From Boswellia sacra (lineage: Eukaryota; Streptophyta; Magnoliopsida; Sapindales; Burseraceae): a DNA stretch of 64,000 nt. The stretch lies in NCBI GenBank assembly GCA_013180625.2, contig SNVD02010473.1, positions 3,534,001-3,598,000 on the forward strand. Reading direction: 5' to 3'. Under the pieces are notes generated by a model, which was not told the origin of the DNA, did no database searches, and was given only the letters and a program-made list of their open reading frames with translations. Shown piece after piece: positions 48,077 to 60,523 of the stretch; positions within the stretch are counted from its first letter, which is position 1; the number at the start of each line of letters is the position of its first letter. The translations under genes were made by a program, and so were the position numbers.

Positions 48077-51000
48077 GGTAGAGAATACACCATTATATAT
48101 ATTCAAATTCACAGCAGGCAGAGGAAGGGGCATTTCCACTTCAACTTCTTTTAGTGGGAGACATGTGTATTTATGTTTTCCAAATTTCCCCACTTTGGAA
48201 TTTGACCGATTGCTTCGTTTGATTTAACAATGATCAAATTACAACCAAAAAAAAAATCTTTAAAAAAATACTTTGACTAGATTAAGTTTTCTATTAAACC
48301 AATCTTCCGATCCGTATATAGAACCTTAAAGATAACATATAAAATTATAAGAAATTGTAAAGAAATATATCAAAAACTAAAACTTCTTCATATTAATTAT
48401 TAGAGGACCGTTGTGGAATAATCGTGAACTAAATACTATACTACTAGCTTGACGCATCATTTTCTTACAATATAATTCATAAGTTGATTTTTACCAAGAA
48501 AAAAGAAAGCCCATTGATTTAGATCTATCTCTAATCTTCCCCTGAACTATCGCAGTTGATGAGGCGATGACAAGGAAGGGAAAGTGGGAAATGTAGATTA
48601 ATTTTGAGTCCCTTATGTTCCTTTCGCTTTTTGATGATGGGCCATTGCAAATCTGCGATCATATCTGAACATGCACGATAAGCATTCTAACCACTAGTCT
48701 TTTAAGGTCCCTTTTCTCCAACTACTGGGCACAGAACTCAAGACGAAATGTTGCTCTCTGTAGAACTTTATGGTGTCATAGTATCAACATTATCACATCT
48801 CAGTTTTGTGGGTTGAATAGTTCTGTTCCAACTCAATTATGACTCATCTGCTACTTCTAGTTAACTTCAGAACTTGGAACGCCACTCATTTTGGACTGCT
48901 GGGTCCTTCTACATATTTTATCCACATGTAAAGAGTCAGCTGCGCTAGCTGTATAGCTTGGTTGGATAAGCAAATGCGTACTTTTTTTTTTCTTTTTAAA
49001 TTTTGTTGCATATCATTAAACGAGCTCAAGATCACGTTTAGATTGACAGAATATGATTCTTCATTAGGCATATACATAATGACATAGGATAGGCAAAAAC
49101 CCTAATGAGGCTTGTGAAGATGAATGGATGGGATCATGGGAAGGCAGCTATAGGGTGGTATCACAGCAGTCCCTGAGCACTTTAGTTAGCTTTTACCACA
49201 TCTATTGTATCTTTTACGATTGATATCATATTCGAGCATGCATCCTTCATTTGACATATGAAAGAGATGAAGAATGCGTTCAAAATGTTGAAAATTGGAC
49301 TTAGATTAATATAAATTATGGGTTGATAGACGCGGTGGCTTGGAGACGTATAGAAATTCTGTTTCATCATTATAAAGTCGAATGCTTACGAAAATGTTTG
49401 GAAAATTATATACTAGTCGGCGTTACTTTAAATATATTATATATTTTCTCCTATTTTCCTCTTGTCCACCCAAGAAGCACACAGGAAATAACCAGCATTA
49501 GAATATATTTAGCTTCGAGGGTTTCAAAGGATATTAGAACGTTGCAAATTGGTAAATACAAAATTATTTATGAATTAAGCATATATATATATAATACTCG
49601 CCTTTCATTTTTCACATATTTATTATCCAACGTATCTTACTGTAATCATCTTTCACTTAAAATATATCTACTTGATTAGTTGAATGAATCTATTCAAAAC
49701 CTTATTGATAACTAGTTAACTATATGTGAGATGTAATAAATTAAATATTAATTATTTTTAACATTGAATAATCGATATTCTTTTCCTAAATTTACTGAGT
49801 CACTAAGTTGGATAGCTATGAAAACTTGGTTAGGCTAGAGCTAGATTTATATGAGAAACTATAGCTGCTAGGCACATATAAATAATATTTCACTTGTCCA
49901 CTTGCTTTCTTTAGTGGAGAATTAGCACATTATGAAGGAAATTTCCACGTGTGAGGATGGCGACATGCCCATTAGCAGCAGTTTCCAACATCGATCATCT
50001 CTGAGTCCCATTTCTTCCAGCACCTAGATTATAATAAATAAATACACCCTTAATCAATGTCCACATAGTAAGAGTAATCTGCTGCAAGTAACAAAAGTAA
50101 ATAAAATTAATAGGTATATACATGGTTATATATGCTGCTCAAGAGTCGTCGGTCACCGTCCATAACATGATCAACTATTAACAACCTACCCCCACCACAT
50201 CCCTCTACGCACGATAAAGTTATTTAATATTAGAGGAGTGCAAAGGAAAAGCTACAGCTGCTCAAGTGCTTAGGGCCCTTGTGTTTCTTTGCTTTAATTG
50301 GATCTTAACTCATGTGAATTAATGGTTTCTGTATGTATCTAGTCAAAGTTTAACGTATATACACAATTCATGATGTTCTTAAATTCTTAATTCATATTTT
50401 ATTGGATTTGTAAGAGGGAGTCTATTTGTGTGTATATGGGTGACAACACAAAATTAAGAAATGGAGTGTCGGATTGCTACTAGTTTAAAAATACGCGTTG
50501 TCTTTGAGTTTTAAATTAATTATAATAATTTATATTCACCCTGTAACTTAGATGTAGTCAATCACATAGATTATAATTCGCTTCTATCTATTAATTTTAA
50601 ATTTTAAATTTAGATGTCATAAACCATTAGTTTGAAGAGAAGAAATTACTATGATAAGATCCAATAACATTATCAACCAATCATAACTATTGGATGATAG
50701 TTAAATGATTTATTTGATTATATCATCTAACAGTTGTTATTGATGATTTCAATACATTACTAAACAAATAATAGAAGAGATTCCTTTGTGAACAGGATCC
50801 ATTAACATCAAAATTAATTCTTAGTTAACAAAGACCTCGTATTTATTTTCTCATTGAACAATCACAATTTTGGGGGCTGCCTTATCTTATCTTTTTTTTT
50901 TTTTTTTTAAAGACCGTTTACATGATAGAGTGCATTATTTTGTTAGACTTTACGTAAATTAACTAGACAAGCAACCATATTCATAAAAATACCATCACAT

Positions 51001-51842
51001 TAATACAATTACATGGTAACAGGATTGACAAGAACACCTATCTACCCTGATATTCAAGAAATCTCTGTGGACAAGAAATTTTGAATAAAATTAAAAAATA
51101 ATATTATGGCTGGAGAGATCGATATCGAAGACATTCAAAAAGTTAGGGATGTTTCATGGCCATGCGATTTACAAAATGGCACAACAAAGTAAGATATTGC
51201 ATACATTTCACTGAATGAGACGTGCGGCGAAGAAATTGAAAGTTCTTTCGGAAGTATTTGTTATATGTTGAAAGTATCGAAAGATCTACATCTACTCATG
51301 ACTTCTAATTTTATTGGAAGAATGAAATAAATCATTTTATGTATATTCACAGAACCATTAATTGAATTTATATCTCAGATCTCATATTTACTCTAGTGAC
51401 TAATCACCACCCTTTTGACAGTTCTCCAATCATATTTAATTTCTTCTACATTAATGCATGGGGAAAATAGAACTCACAAAGATGGTGGATCGTGTCTTAT
51501 AAGAAATACCAAATTCGTAAAATGGCCATTTAAAGTGACGTATTGATTAACTTGTTCTGTTTGCTTGCTTTGTTAACAAATTGATATTTCATCTCTGATG
51601 CAAATTCAGAGACATAATATACTCTACAAACCCACCAATATTAGTGAAAGGCCCTTCTCAATTATAGAACAATAGCACAAGATTTTGATCATAACCCATG
51701 AATCATAGTCCTTCTAGAGGCTCTGTGGTTGCATTGTCGCTGGCATTAGAGGTGTTTATTGCTTCGTGGCATCAATGGCCGTTGCCCACATCGACGAGTT
51801 CACATGTCAATGACTCAAATGGGCATGTTTTAACAAACAAAA
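48077..51842. other. Gene-free spacer between the GDU genes
   Basis: No coding gene, RNA gene or bounded transposon was recognised. Frames of 60 to 118 codons on either strand (for example 49323-49679) start without a convincing context and have low-complexity composition. Islands of balanced composition at 48540-48680 and 50150-50290 have no assignable identity. Confidence 0.5.
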
Positions 51843-51992
51843 ACAAATATTTATGTATGTTTTAACAACAAAAACAAATATTTATGTATGAATAGTCCTG
51901 AAACTTACATTAAAAAACAAATATTTATGTATGTTTTAACAAACAAAAACAAATATTTGTGTATGAATAGTCCTGAAACTTACATTAAAAAA
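51843..51992. repeat. 74-bp tandem duplication
   Basis: Two copies start at 51843 and 51917 and differ by one base of length and one substitution. Each unit holds two ACAAATATTTRTGTATG words and the block AATAGTCCTGAAACTTACAT. It lies about 300 bases upstream of the second GDU gene. Confidence 0.9.
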
Positions 51993-52206
51993 CAACAGAG
52001 AAGCAAACCCTTCAAATGCTTAAGTTGATCAGCAATCATTGCCATAAGATTTAAGATTTGCCATAACTTCACAACGTGCAAATTGATGTCATAAACAATT
52101 TCATAGTAAGAATATATGAAAGCACAAAGAATCTTCCTCCAAAAGCAAAGCCCATTAAGGTCATTTAAAAATCCCCATATTAAGCCAAAGGTAACTCAAA
52201 TCTCCT

Positions 52207-52214
52207 TCTATAAA
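52207..52214 (+). promoter_or_regulatory. TATA box of the second GDU gene
   Basis: TCTATAAATTC lies about 90 bases before the ATG at 52300, the same arrangement as in the first GDU gene. Confidence 0.55.
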
Positions 52215-52299
52215 TTCACATTACATTTCAGCCAACCTTGCACTCACTCACCGGAGACAAATTTATCATCCAAGTGTTGAAGAGAGAGAGGGAGAGATT

Positions 52300-52617
52300 A
52301 TGAGGCCAGCAAATACAGCATCACATATCAATATCTGGAAGTCTCCAATACCTTACCTCTTTGGCAGCTTAGGTTTGGTTTTGGTGCTGATAGCAATGGC
52401 TTTGGTCTTGTTGGCATGCTCATACAAGAAGCGATCTTCTAACACCCCAAGTGGTCATGATGGTGATCAGGAGGCTCAAGGAAAACCACCAGCAATGCTA
52501 TTGAAAACGCTTGATCCTGAGCCAAAGGTTGTGGTCATTATGGCTGGAGAGGACATCCCCAGGTTCATAGCAACGCCGTCCATTTCTTCCTCCACTTGCT
52601 GCTGCGACCAAGTCTAA
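52300..52617 (+). CDS. GLUTAMINE DUMPER family protein, second copy
   Basis: An intronless frame of 105 residues starting MRPANTASHI. A single membrane helix runs from about 18 to 41, and the family motif VIMAGE is at 79-84 after a PEPKVV lead-in. The protein ends in a Ser/Cys-rich tail (STCCCDQV). It shares with the copy at 43042 the start MRPAN, the block SPIPYLFG before the helix, LACSY after it and PKhV-VIMAG, while the loop between helix and motif has diverged. Like other GDU proteins it should act with the LOG2-type ubiquitin ligase to control amino-acid exporters. Same strand and single-exon structure suggest a local duplication. Confidence 0.92.
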   Translation: MRPANTASHINIWKSPIPYLFGSLGLVLVLIAMALVLLACSYKKRSSNTPSGHDGDQEAQGKPPAMLLKTLDPEPKVVVIMAGEDIPRFIATPSISSSTCCCDQV

Positions 52618-54095
52618 GAGAGATACAGAATACAAAACATATATACCAGCTGCCAAGAAAACATTTTTGTTTCTTCATTTCATATTTTGGCCTAGATAGA
52701 TTTTTGCGCGACTATGTAAATTTGATGAGTAATATTCTTAGTGCATATTTATTAAGATATTTAGAAGAAATTTTGCTTCCCTGGCATTTTGTTTGTCCAC
52801 CAGGATTATGTTTGCTTTGTAATCTGTATTCATTCTTGTAAAATCTAATACGTTTCTGGGCAAATATCAGGAGTTGTTTGCAGCTTTTCAGTGCATGAAG
52901 TGGTTAATTTTTTTACTCTCTGTAGCCTTCGGAATGAGCCTGCGTTATCCAAGAAAACAACAGTAATTCCCTTCTTTAAGAGTGGATTGGCCGGAGATAT
53001 TCTCCATTAACTTATACTTAATTATCAAAGATTTATTGACTTAATTACAATCTATTATCTGTTTCTCTGAACTTCCACAAAAAATTTGAGGAAATTTTCT
53101 CAATATTCACCTTTTATTCACAAATATTTTCTGTTAGGCAGCTGCTAGTTCATCAATCATATCCAGTAACATTTCTGTATCTTCAGATTAAAGGCCTGAG
53201 ATCATGAGTTGGGCTGCTGAAATTAATAAAACAATCAAATGATCCTTAACCGCAAGTCTCCAGGATTCCAGACTCATCACCTTGTGAAATATAATCTCAT
53301 CATTCTACACCATTAAGGACATGTCATGTGCATACATATACCATAACTTTTTTTTTTTTTTTGGGCTAGCTCTCTCATAGGATCACCATCGATCTTCCAG
53401 CTTTTTCATTCTTTCCGCTGCAATTTCATCATCTAATTGCTTTTGTTGTCTCACCACATACCACAAGAAATATTAATTAAAACATTGTTTTTTGACTTTT
53501 GCATAGTAGAACTAGTGGATATATGCGCGCGGCGGCCTGGAATTGCAAAGAGGCTATGATGTCTAGTGAATGACAGGCACATGGCAAAATAAAAAAGGTG
53601 TACTGGGTACTGTTAATAATGGGAGACAATCAATTGTTGATTATAATTTTCTGTAGACAAATTGGATCTGTACCGAGGATATTCCAGGTCATATCAGATT
53701 GGACTAAGCATTGTATTGTCACAGTTGAAAACGCAACTTGAGGTAAGCAGATGTGTTTAGGACACTAACGAATGAACTGCTTACAAACAATTCATTGCTG
53801 AAAAAAGTGCCCTGAAGTTCATGAATCGTGAATTAATCAATCTCCTCATGTTAATTAGATCAACAAAAAGTCATCATCACATCAGCCTCAACTTTCAACA
53901 TTATCTATCTATATGCATATAGTACTGTGTTTAAGATTAGGAAAAAGCTATAGAATATGTCCTTGGTTTCTGAGAAGGTGCATCAGTCATTTCTATGAGA
54001 AATTTATGAAGTTTGGAAGATTGGATTCTTTTTATGAAAATAAAAGGTTGATTCGAAGCACTAAAAATTAAAATTGAAATTTGAAAAATAAGTTT
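52618..54095. other. 3' region of the second GDU gene and spacer
   Basis: The first 220 bases are probably 3' untranslated. No other gene is recognised; poly-T and AT-rich DNA prevail. Confidence 0.5.
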
Positions 54096-54175
54096 GTCAA
54101 GAATGGGATTCGAACCCATGCCCTTTCGGACCAGTACCTGAAACTGGCGCCTTAGACCAACTCGGCCATCTTGAC
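54096..54175 (-). tRNA. tRNA-Leu (anticodon CAG)
   Basis: On the minus strand an 80-nt sequence folds as a class II tRNA. The acceptor stem GTCAAGA pairs with TCTTGAC. The D arm includes GGCCGAGTTGGTCTAAGGC, and the anticodon stem CCAGT/ACTGG encloses the loop TTCAGGT. A variable arm of the leucine type follows, then a T arm with GGTTCGAATCC. The anticodon CAG reads CUG leucine codons. No intron is present and the CCA is not encoded, as expected for a eukaryotic nuclear gene. It looks intact. Confidence 0.95.
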
Positions 54176-54735
54176 GGATTTGATTGCATTTTTCTTTTCT
54201 CAGCTTTTCACGGCGTTCCTTTGACATGCCGAAATAAAGGAGAAAATTTGGATTCATTTGCCAACTCAACTGCTCCTGTAAATAGGATTTGAGAACAGAT
54301 TCACCATGGCAATATCCATAGACAACACCTTTGAGTTTTGACTTGATTGTGCTAATTAGATAAATAAACAAAGTAATGAGATTTTTATGAGTGTTCAGCA
54401 ATCGCTTAAGTTAGATCAAAGTTGAAAAATTTGCTTTCAAAGAGTAATAATGTCTATAAAAATAACTTTCACAATATCTAGTGCTGTCTAAAGTGAACCA
54501 AAGAAGATAAAAGGGACATGTGATCTATTGAACAAGAATAAGTAAATTTTGTAGCTAGTCTAAAAGTTCAATAATTATCCCATGAAAGTAAGAAGTATGG
54601 AAATTCAACATTTCATTTGGTGATAGGGAGAGGAGGAAGGAAAAGAAAAAAAGAAAGAAACGAAGACAATCAATTTTTTTTGGTAAAGAAATGACGAAGG
54701 GAAGATAGAGGTGAAAATTAACCATTACTTGAGAA
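54176..54735. other. Spacer, no gene seen
   Basis: AT-rich with no motif. It ends at the degenerate left target duplication of the next transposon. Confidence 0.45.
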
Positions 54736-55560
54736 CAGGACCGGTTCAACGATAATTGGAGCCTAAGGCGAAATTATAAAATGGACCTGTACATATTTAA
54801 TATAAAAGTACTTAAAATTTTATTACTGATTTTAAATTTAATATTTAATAAATTTTGATCATCCATTGATTTTGTTAGTATTGTTTGATCAAGTATTAAA
54901 AATCATTAATATACTTATATTACTTTTGATAAATTTAAGCAAAAATAGGATTTAAGAATTTTCAAATTTTTTCTTAAGTTTTTCATATATAGTTTCTTAT
55001 TTTCTATGGACATAGCTAAAATTAAAAATTAATTAACTATACATTGGTATGGAATGAATAAAAAATAAATAAACTAATTGCACTAAAAATATTTAAAGAA
55101 TGGAGTTATAGAACTTGAAAATATATCTAATAAGAATCTTGATTATATAAATTTTTGTTAAAACAAATGCTTTTTATTTATTTTTGGGGCCCAAAAATAT
55201 CGGGCCTAAAAAAAATGTTGCCTGATTTATTAAATTTGGAAATATTGGGCCTTAATGTAACTAAACTAACTTTTAGGATCTTATTGAAGTTGGAGATATG
55301 AAACCTTATTATGTAACTAAATTCCGTACGGCGCCTCAATATAACTAAATTGACTTTTAGGGCCTTATTAATTATGGAGATATAGAGCCTTATTATATAA
55401 CTAAATTACATATGGGGCCATAATATAGCTAAACTGACTTTTGGGACCTAAATAATTTGAGGATATGGAGCCTTATATAACTAAATTAAAATATGAAATC
55501 TTGTTGAAATTGGGGCCCCAAGCAACTGCCTCAGTTGCCTATATGATTGAGTCGGCTCTG
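54736..55560. mobile_element. Decayed hAT-type DNA transposon
   Basis: The left end CAGGACCGGTTCAA and the right end, read on the other strand, CAGAGCCGACTCAA form an imperfect 14-bp terminal repeat. Flanking octamers CTTGAGAA (54728-54735) and CTTAAGAG (55561-55568) agree at six of eight positions, as an eroded 8-bp target duplication would. Inside, GGAGCCTAAGGCGAA and its relatives and repeated GGGCCTTA words fit a widespread plant element family. No transposase remains. Confidence 0.65.
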
Positions 55561-58189
55561 CTTAAGAGTTACAAAATTCTATTTTGTATAGAAACAAGAT
55601 AGATAAAAAGGAATAAAACTCATCAAAAGAAAAAAAATTATTTCGCATTTGTATACCATATATTTTGCATAAAAACTACAACTTTGAATTAATATATACA
55701 ACTTGTTGTATAAAAGTTAAAAAGTGTAAAGATCAAATTGAAATACAATAAATTTTCTTCTTTTCCCCAAATAAAAGCATTTTCGAAATAATGAAAAGCT
55801 GATATATATTTTTTCTTCCCCATCCTTTTGCCAAATTATAATACGCAAATGAGACATTGAAAGTTGACCAATGAAGCATCATAGACCCATCAATTCTTTG
55901 TTAATTTGTGGCGGTGGACTAAGCAAGCTTAGAAACCAAAATCTAAACAACCCAGCTAGTAGGCCCAATAAGGAAGACTTTATTTTGTATAACCCAAACG
56001 GCAGCCCAGATAAAAGTAAAATTCAATTATTACTCCCATAAATTGATTATATATATAGGATTAGAATATTTTTGCTTAAATTTTTAATCATTCATATATT
56101 ATAAATTTTATTGTTTTTCTGGGATCTATTATATTGCTGTATATTTTTATTGAAGCCTTGGAGGTTGTGACTATTTTTTGTGGTTTGTTAGAACCTGTAA
56201 ATAAAAATTAATATTTGGTGTATTTGACCTATATTAGTTTTTATAGGCCCATATACACAAGCAAACCTATAAAATTAGGTTTTAGTTAGAGCTTGCAACT
56301 GAAAATTAATATTTGGACCTATAAATATTGTATATGGGCCAATTTTATTTATTTCCTTGCATATAATTGCTTTTGTTTCTGTATCAAATCATAAAATTGG
56401 CATTGATTTTGATTCTTTAGGTCCATTTAGGTGAAAATCATTTGGGTTGGGCATTGTTGCATTCAATGGCTTTCACTTCATTTATTAGCTAGTTGTGCCC
56501 AATTAGTAGTTTCAATATGAACTTTATTGTAGCATTTTATGTAAGAAATGTGTCCTATCTTATATTTTGAAGGCAAATTTAAATAAATTTCGACTAATCT
56601 TATGTCTTTATGATAATCATAGAAAGTTAGTAATATTTCAAAACTAGTAAAGATTAAAACAAATCGATAAAAGTAAAAGATGCGTACATAAAACTTAAAA
56701 TAGATGACATGAAAGATGTACAATCACAATAGAATGTGTTAGTATATAATTTGAATATAAATCACATCGACACAGAGTTATTAGGAGAAAGTCAAGATAA
56801 AATCTTTGAGGAGTAAAAAGATTCCAACAAAGGACTTATATTACTTGCAAATCAATTAAAGTTGAGAGAAAGAGAACATATTTAAGTGGGGAACAGCCTA
56901 AATAATGGCATTAGAGTGTTAGACAGTAAAGGGTTGCCAACCCATTTTGTTCTTTTATGATTTAAAAAACAATTTAAGTTTATTTTGGTCAAAAAGTACT
57001 TAACCAAATGCAGTGAAAATTTTGTAGAAAACAGAGGACATTAAGAGCTAAATTAATAAAGTAGAAAATCTGAAGAAAAATTAAACATGAAAAATGTGAA
57101 ATTCCCATATGGACTCACTGTATATAAAACTGCCAGCTACAGCTAGCTGCACATTCACATTATCCCATTCAGAAAGTTGAAAAGAACCCATAGATATTGC
57201 TATTGACCTATTGTTGTTGGTGTTGTCTTTGTTGCTGCCCATGTAATAGTCCACAAATATGATTAAACTACTACTGGTATGCACAAATTAGATTTGGCTT
57301 TTTACTCCAATTTCAAAAGTGGGATTGTGTTATGATACTTGAAATCCATGTTTTGAAAGCATTTGTTTGGCTTCCTAGCTACGTTTTTGGCTATGTATAA
57401 TCCTGGCTATATATGCTATGGTGTATTGATACTGATACCAGCCAGTAAGAATAAGACACTAGCCAACTTTCTGAGAAAGACAAGAAGAGAACAAAGGAAT
57501 CACAGAGCAAAGCATAAAGATCCTTGGCAGCCTCATATCAAACATCATGACCTGTAGCTCCAACTCCCAGTTGGCTTATGTGCACTTTTTGGTCCAAAAG
57601 TCTTGATCCTTGCTTGGGGAAATTACAAGGAAATTAAAGCCATATGAAAGGCAAAGAGCAAGGAGTGTGTTGGCATATATTTATCCCAGTTTGTGGATGG
57701 CTTATTCTGCATGTTCCGGAGACAAGACACAAATTACTTACTGTAAAGATAATTTTCCCTCGTGTTTGTCAAATGGGTTCATATGTAATCTACAATAAAG
57801 CAACCCACTTTTATTTTAAATTCCAGTTTCTTTCTCTTAAGAAAAAATAAATAGTTATGATAACTGTCTTTTTCTAGGCCTTTTTTTAATTCAGAAATTA
57901 ACTAAAGTTCATTGTAGTCCTCCATAAATAATGGTTTGTGCAGTTAACCTTGGTTTGTAATGTATTGTGACATAGGTCTCCTGCTCTACTTCCCTTCTCC
58001 CCCTCTTTCTCCTACCTGCAAAAATGTTTCTCCCTATCTGCTTCTAAACAATCTTACCTTCAAGCTGCATCACCAACTCGGTAAAAGAATATATACATCT
58101 GTCTGAAAAGAGGGAGTAGTATATTTTCTTCTTGCAAATAATTACTTTCTGCATCTTTGTTCCTCTTTAAGAATCTCCTACCTTTGGTA
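55561..58189. other. Gene-free spacer upstream of the SOFL gene
   Basis: No gene is called. Two AAAATTAATATTTGG words (about 56205 and 56302) and an inverted GGCCCATATAC/GTATATGGGCC pair (about 56247 and 56329) mark a small decayed repeat. The last 250 bases are pyrimidine-rich, as expected of a plant leader. Confidence 0.45.
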
Positions 58190-58591
58190 ATGGACTCTTC
58201 CAAGTACCATGTCAGCACAGAAGGATGTAGCAGCAGTGAATCTGGGTGGACAACGTACATTGACTCTCCCATGCAAGAAGATGATGACGAATACAGGAAT
58301 GATGATGATGACGACGACGACGACAATTATCACAATAGCAACAATAATAGAAATGATGATGAAGATAATAAGGAAGACAGTGATGATTCAATGGCTTCTG
58401 ATGCTTCCTCTGGCCCAAGTCATCAACATAAACGTGCAAATGCTGAAGGTAGTCACAGCAAGGCAAGCTCAATAGGTAAGTGTGATCAGTTAAAAAAGAT
58501 TTTTTCATGGAAGAAATCGAAGGAAAAAGAGAAAAAGAGTGGTGAAAGCAGTTCCAAGTATAAACATAGAATTGATTCTCACAAAAAATAG
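58190..58591 (+). CDS. SOB FIVE-LIKE (SOFL) family protein
   Basis: A 133-residue frame starting MDSSKYHVSTEGCSSSESGW. It carries both SOFL signatures: the A motif SGWTTYID (18-25) and the B motif DDSMASDASSGP (65-76). Between them is a very acidic tract with nine consecutive Asp, and the tail is Lys-rich (WKKSKEKEKKS). SOFL proteins are small plant-specific proteins; Arabidopsis SOFL1 and SOFL2 raise cytokinin levels and affect growth, and the A and B motifs are needed for activity. The ATG at 58190 is the natural start; the frame further upstream begins only with TTG. A strong donor-like GTAAGT at 58476 and an acceptor-like TGCAG at 58596 would, if spliced, give a 99-residue product ending soon after the B motif. 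The unspliced reading also makes a sensible tail. Family certain; exact 3' structure open. Confidence 0.88.
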   Translation: MDSSKYHVSTEGCSSSESGWTTYIDSPMQEDDDEYRNDDDDDDDDNYHNSNNNRNDDEDNKEDSDDSMASDASSGPSHQHKRANAEGSHSKASSIGKCDQLKKIFSWKKSKEKEKKSGESSSKYKHRIDSHKK

Positions 58592-60523
58592 TGCAGGTAG
58601 GACAATTTAATGTGGGCAAGTTTGAAAATGTTTCTACTGTGGAGATGAGAAAATGTATTTCGCTTTCTAGAATGGAGGGATATTCGATACTGGATCTTTG
58701 TGATTGTAGATTTCCAATATGCATATTCTAACATCGTTGTGCATGCGTTCACACAGGAATAAAATGTTACATAAGTTCTCTAATCTTAATGAGTCTTGTG
58801 GTTTATGCTTCCCTTTTCTTGATTGAGGAACCGTATAAACTTCACCATTTTCTACTTTTGATGTAGCAAACTAACAATAAATCGCAAACTGAGAGTTGTC
58901 GTGAGAGGATTGGAAATGCTGGGATGATAATTTGGCTTTGGCAGAAACTTTTTAATAAGATTGTGTGCATGTGTCACCATGTGTGTTTGTGTGTCCTGAG
59001 CTACGAACCAGCAGTGTTTGATGTGCTGGAAAGGAGAATGATCAGCATGGAAAGACAAATAAGTGGCAACTTCTCGTGGAGCTGGCTTGGGATGTATTGA
59101 AAAAATGATTGCAGATCATGTTACAAGAAGATAATGCAAAACAAACACCATTTTTTAATAAATAAAGAAAACAAAGAAATTGGTTCACAAAACAACTTAA
59201 TCACATATTTGTGCATGAATGTGTGTGAGAGCAACGAATCAACAGAATTTGTTGTGCTGGAAAGAAGAAAGATCATCCTAGAAAGACAAATGCCAACTAC
59301 TATAGGACCAACAAAGACATTTGTGCTTAACAGAACATTGGCTGCATGCATAACCCTGTTCTGCAAAGATGGACGGCAAGATCAACAGCTAGGCTCCTCG
59401 AAGTATGGGTTGTACATTCAAGTTGATATATATAAATACACGCACACACACTACGAATTCTCCACAGATTATTGAATGATAAAGAAATATTCAGAATATT
59501 CTGCTCATACTAGAAACAAAAAGTAAAAAAGAAAGAGGACCTTGCTCGCGTTAAAGAAGACAGGAAACAGTAGAAAGTAAATTGAAATAAGATTACTTTG
59601 TCAATTCATTCTCCTCATACTTTATAGATTAGCTGTTATCATCAACGTAATAATTGGTGAAGATGATGGTGATGCCTCCAGCTTCTGCATTAACCACTTA
59701 CCTTCTACCAGAATTTTAAGATTAGTGTCAATTATTTGGTAATGAAAACAGAAGGGAACCATTTGGTAGGATGAGAACTACACTCAGTCAATAAAGGAGA
59801 AGAAGCTGCTAAGTTTTTTCAAACACGTTTGTAGTTTTCATATACTTTTTCCCCTCCAGTCAATAGCAAACACAGGCGATTCCCACCAAGGGGTTAGTTT
59901 TTCCAACACATGCTTCTGTGAATATGACTTGATGTTTGTCTCAACTAAATGTGATCCAAATTTCAAGTTTGAAACAAACGAATGATACTGGTCCAAGAGA
60001 AATAATCTTGGCGAAGATAGAATAGGAAAGTGGACTGCCGGTTTTAGCATTTAACATGTCAGTAGGCGCAATGCACATTTGTGAGTCTTGATCTTATTTG
60101 ATATTGAAAAACAAGGCAAGAAGTGACACAGCACATGCAAATCACACCACGTAGAAGCGAAAAAAACAATTTCAGGCAGATAAAGAGTTCCAGAAGACTA
60201 AACACCAGAACATGAAATTATGAAACTTTATGTGATAATTTGCTAATCGAATATCTTATTAAAGCCATTATGCCTCAGTGATAAAGACGTTTCTCTTTTT
60301 GGATAAATTTGAATCTAACCACGACGCAAAAGCGGCTGATCTGACAAAGCACAACCACAACAAACAAAAGAAAAGTAATTCGGGAAATTTGACAGGATCT
60401 AATAGATCATACTAACATACACTTTCACCAAAGAAGTGGTGACTCAAGCTCTGCTCAGCCATAGTCCAGAGCAGAAATTATTAGAAAGAGTACTGATTAT
60501 GCAGCAAACTATCTGGAGAAGAT
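58592..60523. other. Spacer between SOFL and 6PGDH genes
   Basis: The 3' untranslated region of the SOFL gene fills the first 200 bases. A duplicated exon-like segment lies at about 58980-59300 (see findings). From 59500 to 60520 no gene is seen; the last part is the 3' untranslated region of the minus-strand dehydrogenase. Confidence 0.45.

Noticed and set aside
53937..54401. 154-codon minus-strand frame
   Set aside because: It runs straight through the intact tRNA-Leu gene and has no protein motif, so it is chance.
58212..58724. 170-codon minus-strand frame opposite the SOFL gene
   Set aside because: Its His/Tyr-rich runs are antisense to the Asp/Asn-rich SOFL tract.
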